Shown here in pieces: positions 62,424 through 64,000 of a DNA stretch of 64,000 nt. This DNA comes from Hofstenia miamia (Eukaryota; Xenacoelomorpha; Acoela): positions 760,159-824,158 of the forward strand of contig SCFE01000097.1 in the NCBI GenBank assembly GCA_004352715.1. The letters run 5' to 3'. Below the pieces are notes generated by a model, which ran no database searches, was not told the origin of the DNA, and saw only the letters and a program-made list of their open reading frames with translations. Each line of letters begins with the position of its first letter. The stretch's first letter is position 1. The position numbers and the translations under genes were made by a program.

Positions 62424-64000
62424 GTCTTTGATAAGTATGAATGTATTTCTGTTCTACATTCCATTTGTGTATTGTTCCAAGGACTGCATATGGGGTAAAG
62501 TGATTTATGTATTGAATCAATATCTTTGTAGGTGTACAGATAGGAGTCCACACAACCACACTTGTGATAAAGATTGTCATAGAGACATGACTCTATGCAT
62601 ACATCTTGACTGTAATGCCTCCAATCACCGATAGGATCTAAATCTTGAATACTTCCATTTAACATTGAGTGGTATGTCTCATTACTTATGAGGTTGTCTG
62701 AATGTGCTTTGTGAACTCTTTCATATTTGGTCCAATTCTTATTCTTCTCAACACAATCATTGTATGGATGTGAGACCTTGGAAATCATTTTCTTGTAAAT
62801 ATTAATTTTATAGGCTTGACCTGTTTTTAGATTAATATTGTTGTAGTTTGGTAGAGGGTAGGTCTTGCGATTACTGATTGTCACAGAAAATCCATTTATC
62901 CGACTAAGAAGTCCCACGCTTTCATTATCACTTAGAAATATCTGAAATTGAAGACCACCTTTTGACCCAGATTTCGTTGATATTTTTTTCGGCAATTTGT
63001 GCGCATTCATGTCGGAATTGAATGTATAGCAATTTCCATAGATATGATTTAGAAAAATATCAAAGTGTTTATTCCTTTCCAACTTGGTGTTTCCACAGTC
63101 TACGTCACTATATTTACAACTAATTAAAAAGCTTTTCAATGATATTCCATTAGAAAAAACGTCACTGGGGCTAAAAAGTGAATAAAGTGTGAAACTTGTG
63201 AAGTCTACTTGCTGATCTACATTGTCCCTTATATGGTAGTACATTTTTCTAAAACTTTTATGTTCAACTTCTATGGTGTTAATGGTTCTGGTGCTCACTT
63301 TTTTAGATCGTCTTTGCCTCTCAAATAAATTAATGGAAGTGTTCGTTGCCGCTACTTCAACTTTAAAGCCTAAACTGGTGACAAATTCATCACTTCTAAA
63401 AACGATTTCCAATGGAGAATTGAAAACCACATCTTCATTTAAGTAGTTGAGTGATTGCCCGCACCATTTACTTACATCGGAATTATTAGTCGTCATGATT
63501 TGCACATTATCCCAAAGACAGTCCTTATGATATTCAAGATCAAAGAACACGACATTTATAGATAGGAAAGGATAGACTTTTTTCAAATTTTCTTCAACAT
63601 CTATTTGGATGAAGCGCTTGTAAGATGTCCTATAATTAGCAAATCCTGACTGATTATGAGATACAACTTCTATATGATTAAGACCTACTTTATAGTCCAT
63701 AAACTCAGTCATCGGAATACACGAGCGTTCATCACTTCCATCTACGCATTGTGGAATATCATCACAATTCATTGCACAATTATCTGTATCAAATTTGCAA
63801 GAGTCAAGCCCTTCTCTACAAACCAAAGGAGTGAACTTTCCATCTGGTCCACAACGTTCGTGATGTTCAGTTTTTTGCGCGTAGGGGCGCCCACAATCAG
63901 TAATATTGTCACACATCCAAAAATTAGGAATGCACTCGCGGGTATCATTGCATTTAAAAAATGGTTTATTGCACAATAATTCTATGCTTGAGTCGGAGAA
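62424..64000 (-). CDS. DEG/ENaC channel subunit with LDLa repeats and a CUB domain (partial)
   Basis: One open minus-strand exon from the window edge into the gap. Numbering from the codon at 63976: LDL-receptor class A repeats at about 2-42 (six Cys) and 53-86 (ending CVDGSDERSC), a CUB-like domain at about 100-212 (KDCLWDNVQI, SKWCGQS), and a dibasic RQRRSKK at 220-226. The DEG/ENaC ectodomain follows: SFLISCKYSDVDC (282-294), the hallmark IYGNCYTFNS (312-321), GGLQFQIFLS (340-349), HPYNDCVEK (403-411) and CIESCLYDNLYHKCGC (460-475). Such channels are trimeric, amiloride-sensitive-type sodium channels gated by acid, peptide or touch. The first membrane segment lies beyond 64000; the palm end, pore and second membrane segment fall in the gap. 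Nothing in the exon is broken. LDLa and CUB modules in front of the finger domain are not part of the standard architecture; the ligand is unknown. Confidence 0.93.

Noticed and set aside
61367-62634. Frames continuing the DEG/ENaC exon or other ORFs through the second gap
   Set aside because: The gap is 1000 N, so its length and frame are unknown. Only sequence from 62424 rightwards supports the channel.

Overview
The window is AT-rich genomic DNA from a metazoan, most likely an invertebrate. It contains intron-split animal genes (a CPEB-family RNA-binding protein and a DEG/ENaC channel subunit), many (TA)n microsatellites, two 1000-N scaffold gaps and a heavy load of decayed transposons. 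Several introns are only about 40-43 bp long. I cannot name the species. Two single-N joins are each flanked by duplicated sequence, so part of the apparent repetition is an assembly artefact.

Left part (1-13 kb). A minus-strand CPEB2-4/Orb2-type gene lies at 1075-4516; its last zinc-binding exon is not seen and is probably off the left edge. A second set of small minus-strand exons at 6311-8207, of unknown identity, may be the 5' part of the same gene or another gene; three of its four exons are doubled by the 763-bp duplication around the N at 7058. A complete pogo/Tigger-like transposon with perfect 25-bp terminal inverted repeats occupies 8506-10922. Its transposase gene is broken by a 450-bp internal tandem duplication, a stop and frameshifts. 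A small hAT-type MITE (2609-2871) sits inside a CPEB intron.

Middle (13-36.7 kb). This is gene-poor AT-rich DNA with mobile-element relics: Tc1 fragments (20.3 kb and a deleted element at 25844-26368), a Penelope-like GIY-YIG fragment with a hammerhead-like fold at its 3' side (25.3-25.75 kb), long TA tracts, and one candidate plus-strand terminal exon with a membrane segment (32934-33225).

Right part (36.7-56.5 kb). The most interesting region is a minus-strand cluster of decayed copies of one retroelement or endogenous-virus-like lineage. It has a 182-codon basic-tailed ORF1 overlapping an RT/RNase H ORF2 (best copy 48.6-51.2 kb, four RT copies in all). It also has five copies of a large membrane glycoprotein-like ORF with a C-terminal membrane anchor. 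A conserved ~120-bp TATA-containing repeat sits beside the modules. I see no integrase, tyrosine recombinase or protease belonging to this lineage. The RT active-site box reads His-x-Asp-Asp/Asn instead of the usual Tyr-x-Asp-Asp, and the thumb and RNase H motifs look closer to hepadnavirus-type or DIRS-type enzymes than to Gypsy. A separate Gypsy-type element (Gag zinc knuckle at 56 kb, integrase at 52.5-53.5 kb) seems to be split by part of this cluster.

Right end (56.5-64 kb). A dead mariner transposase lies at 59.3-60.0 kb. From 62424 to the right edge runs one long coding exon of a DEG/ENaC subunit with two LDL-receptor class A repeats and a CUB domain in front of the channel ectodomain; its 3' half falls in a gap.
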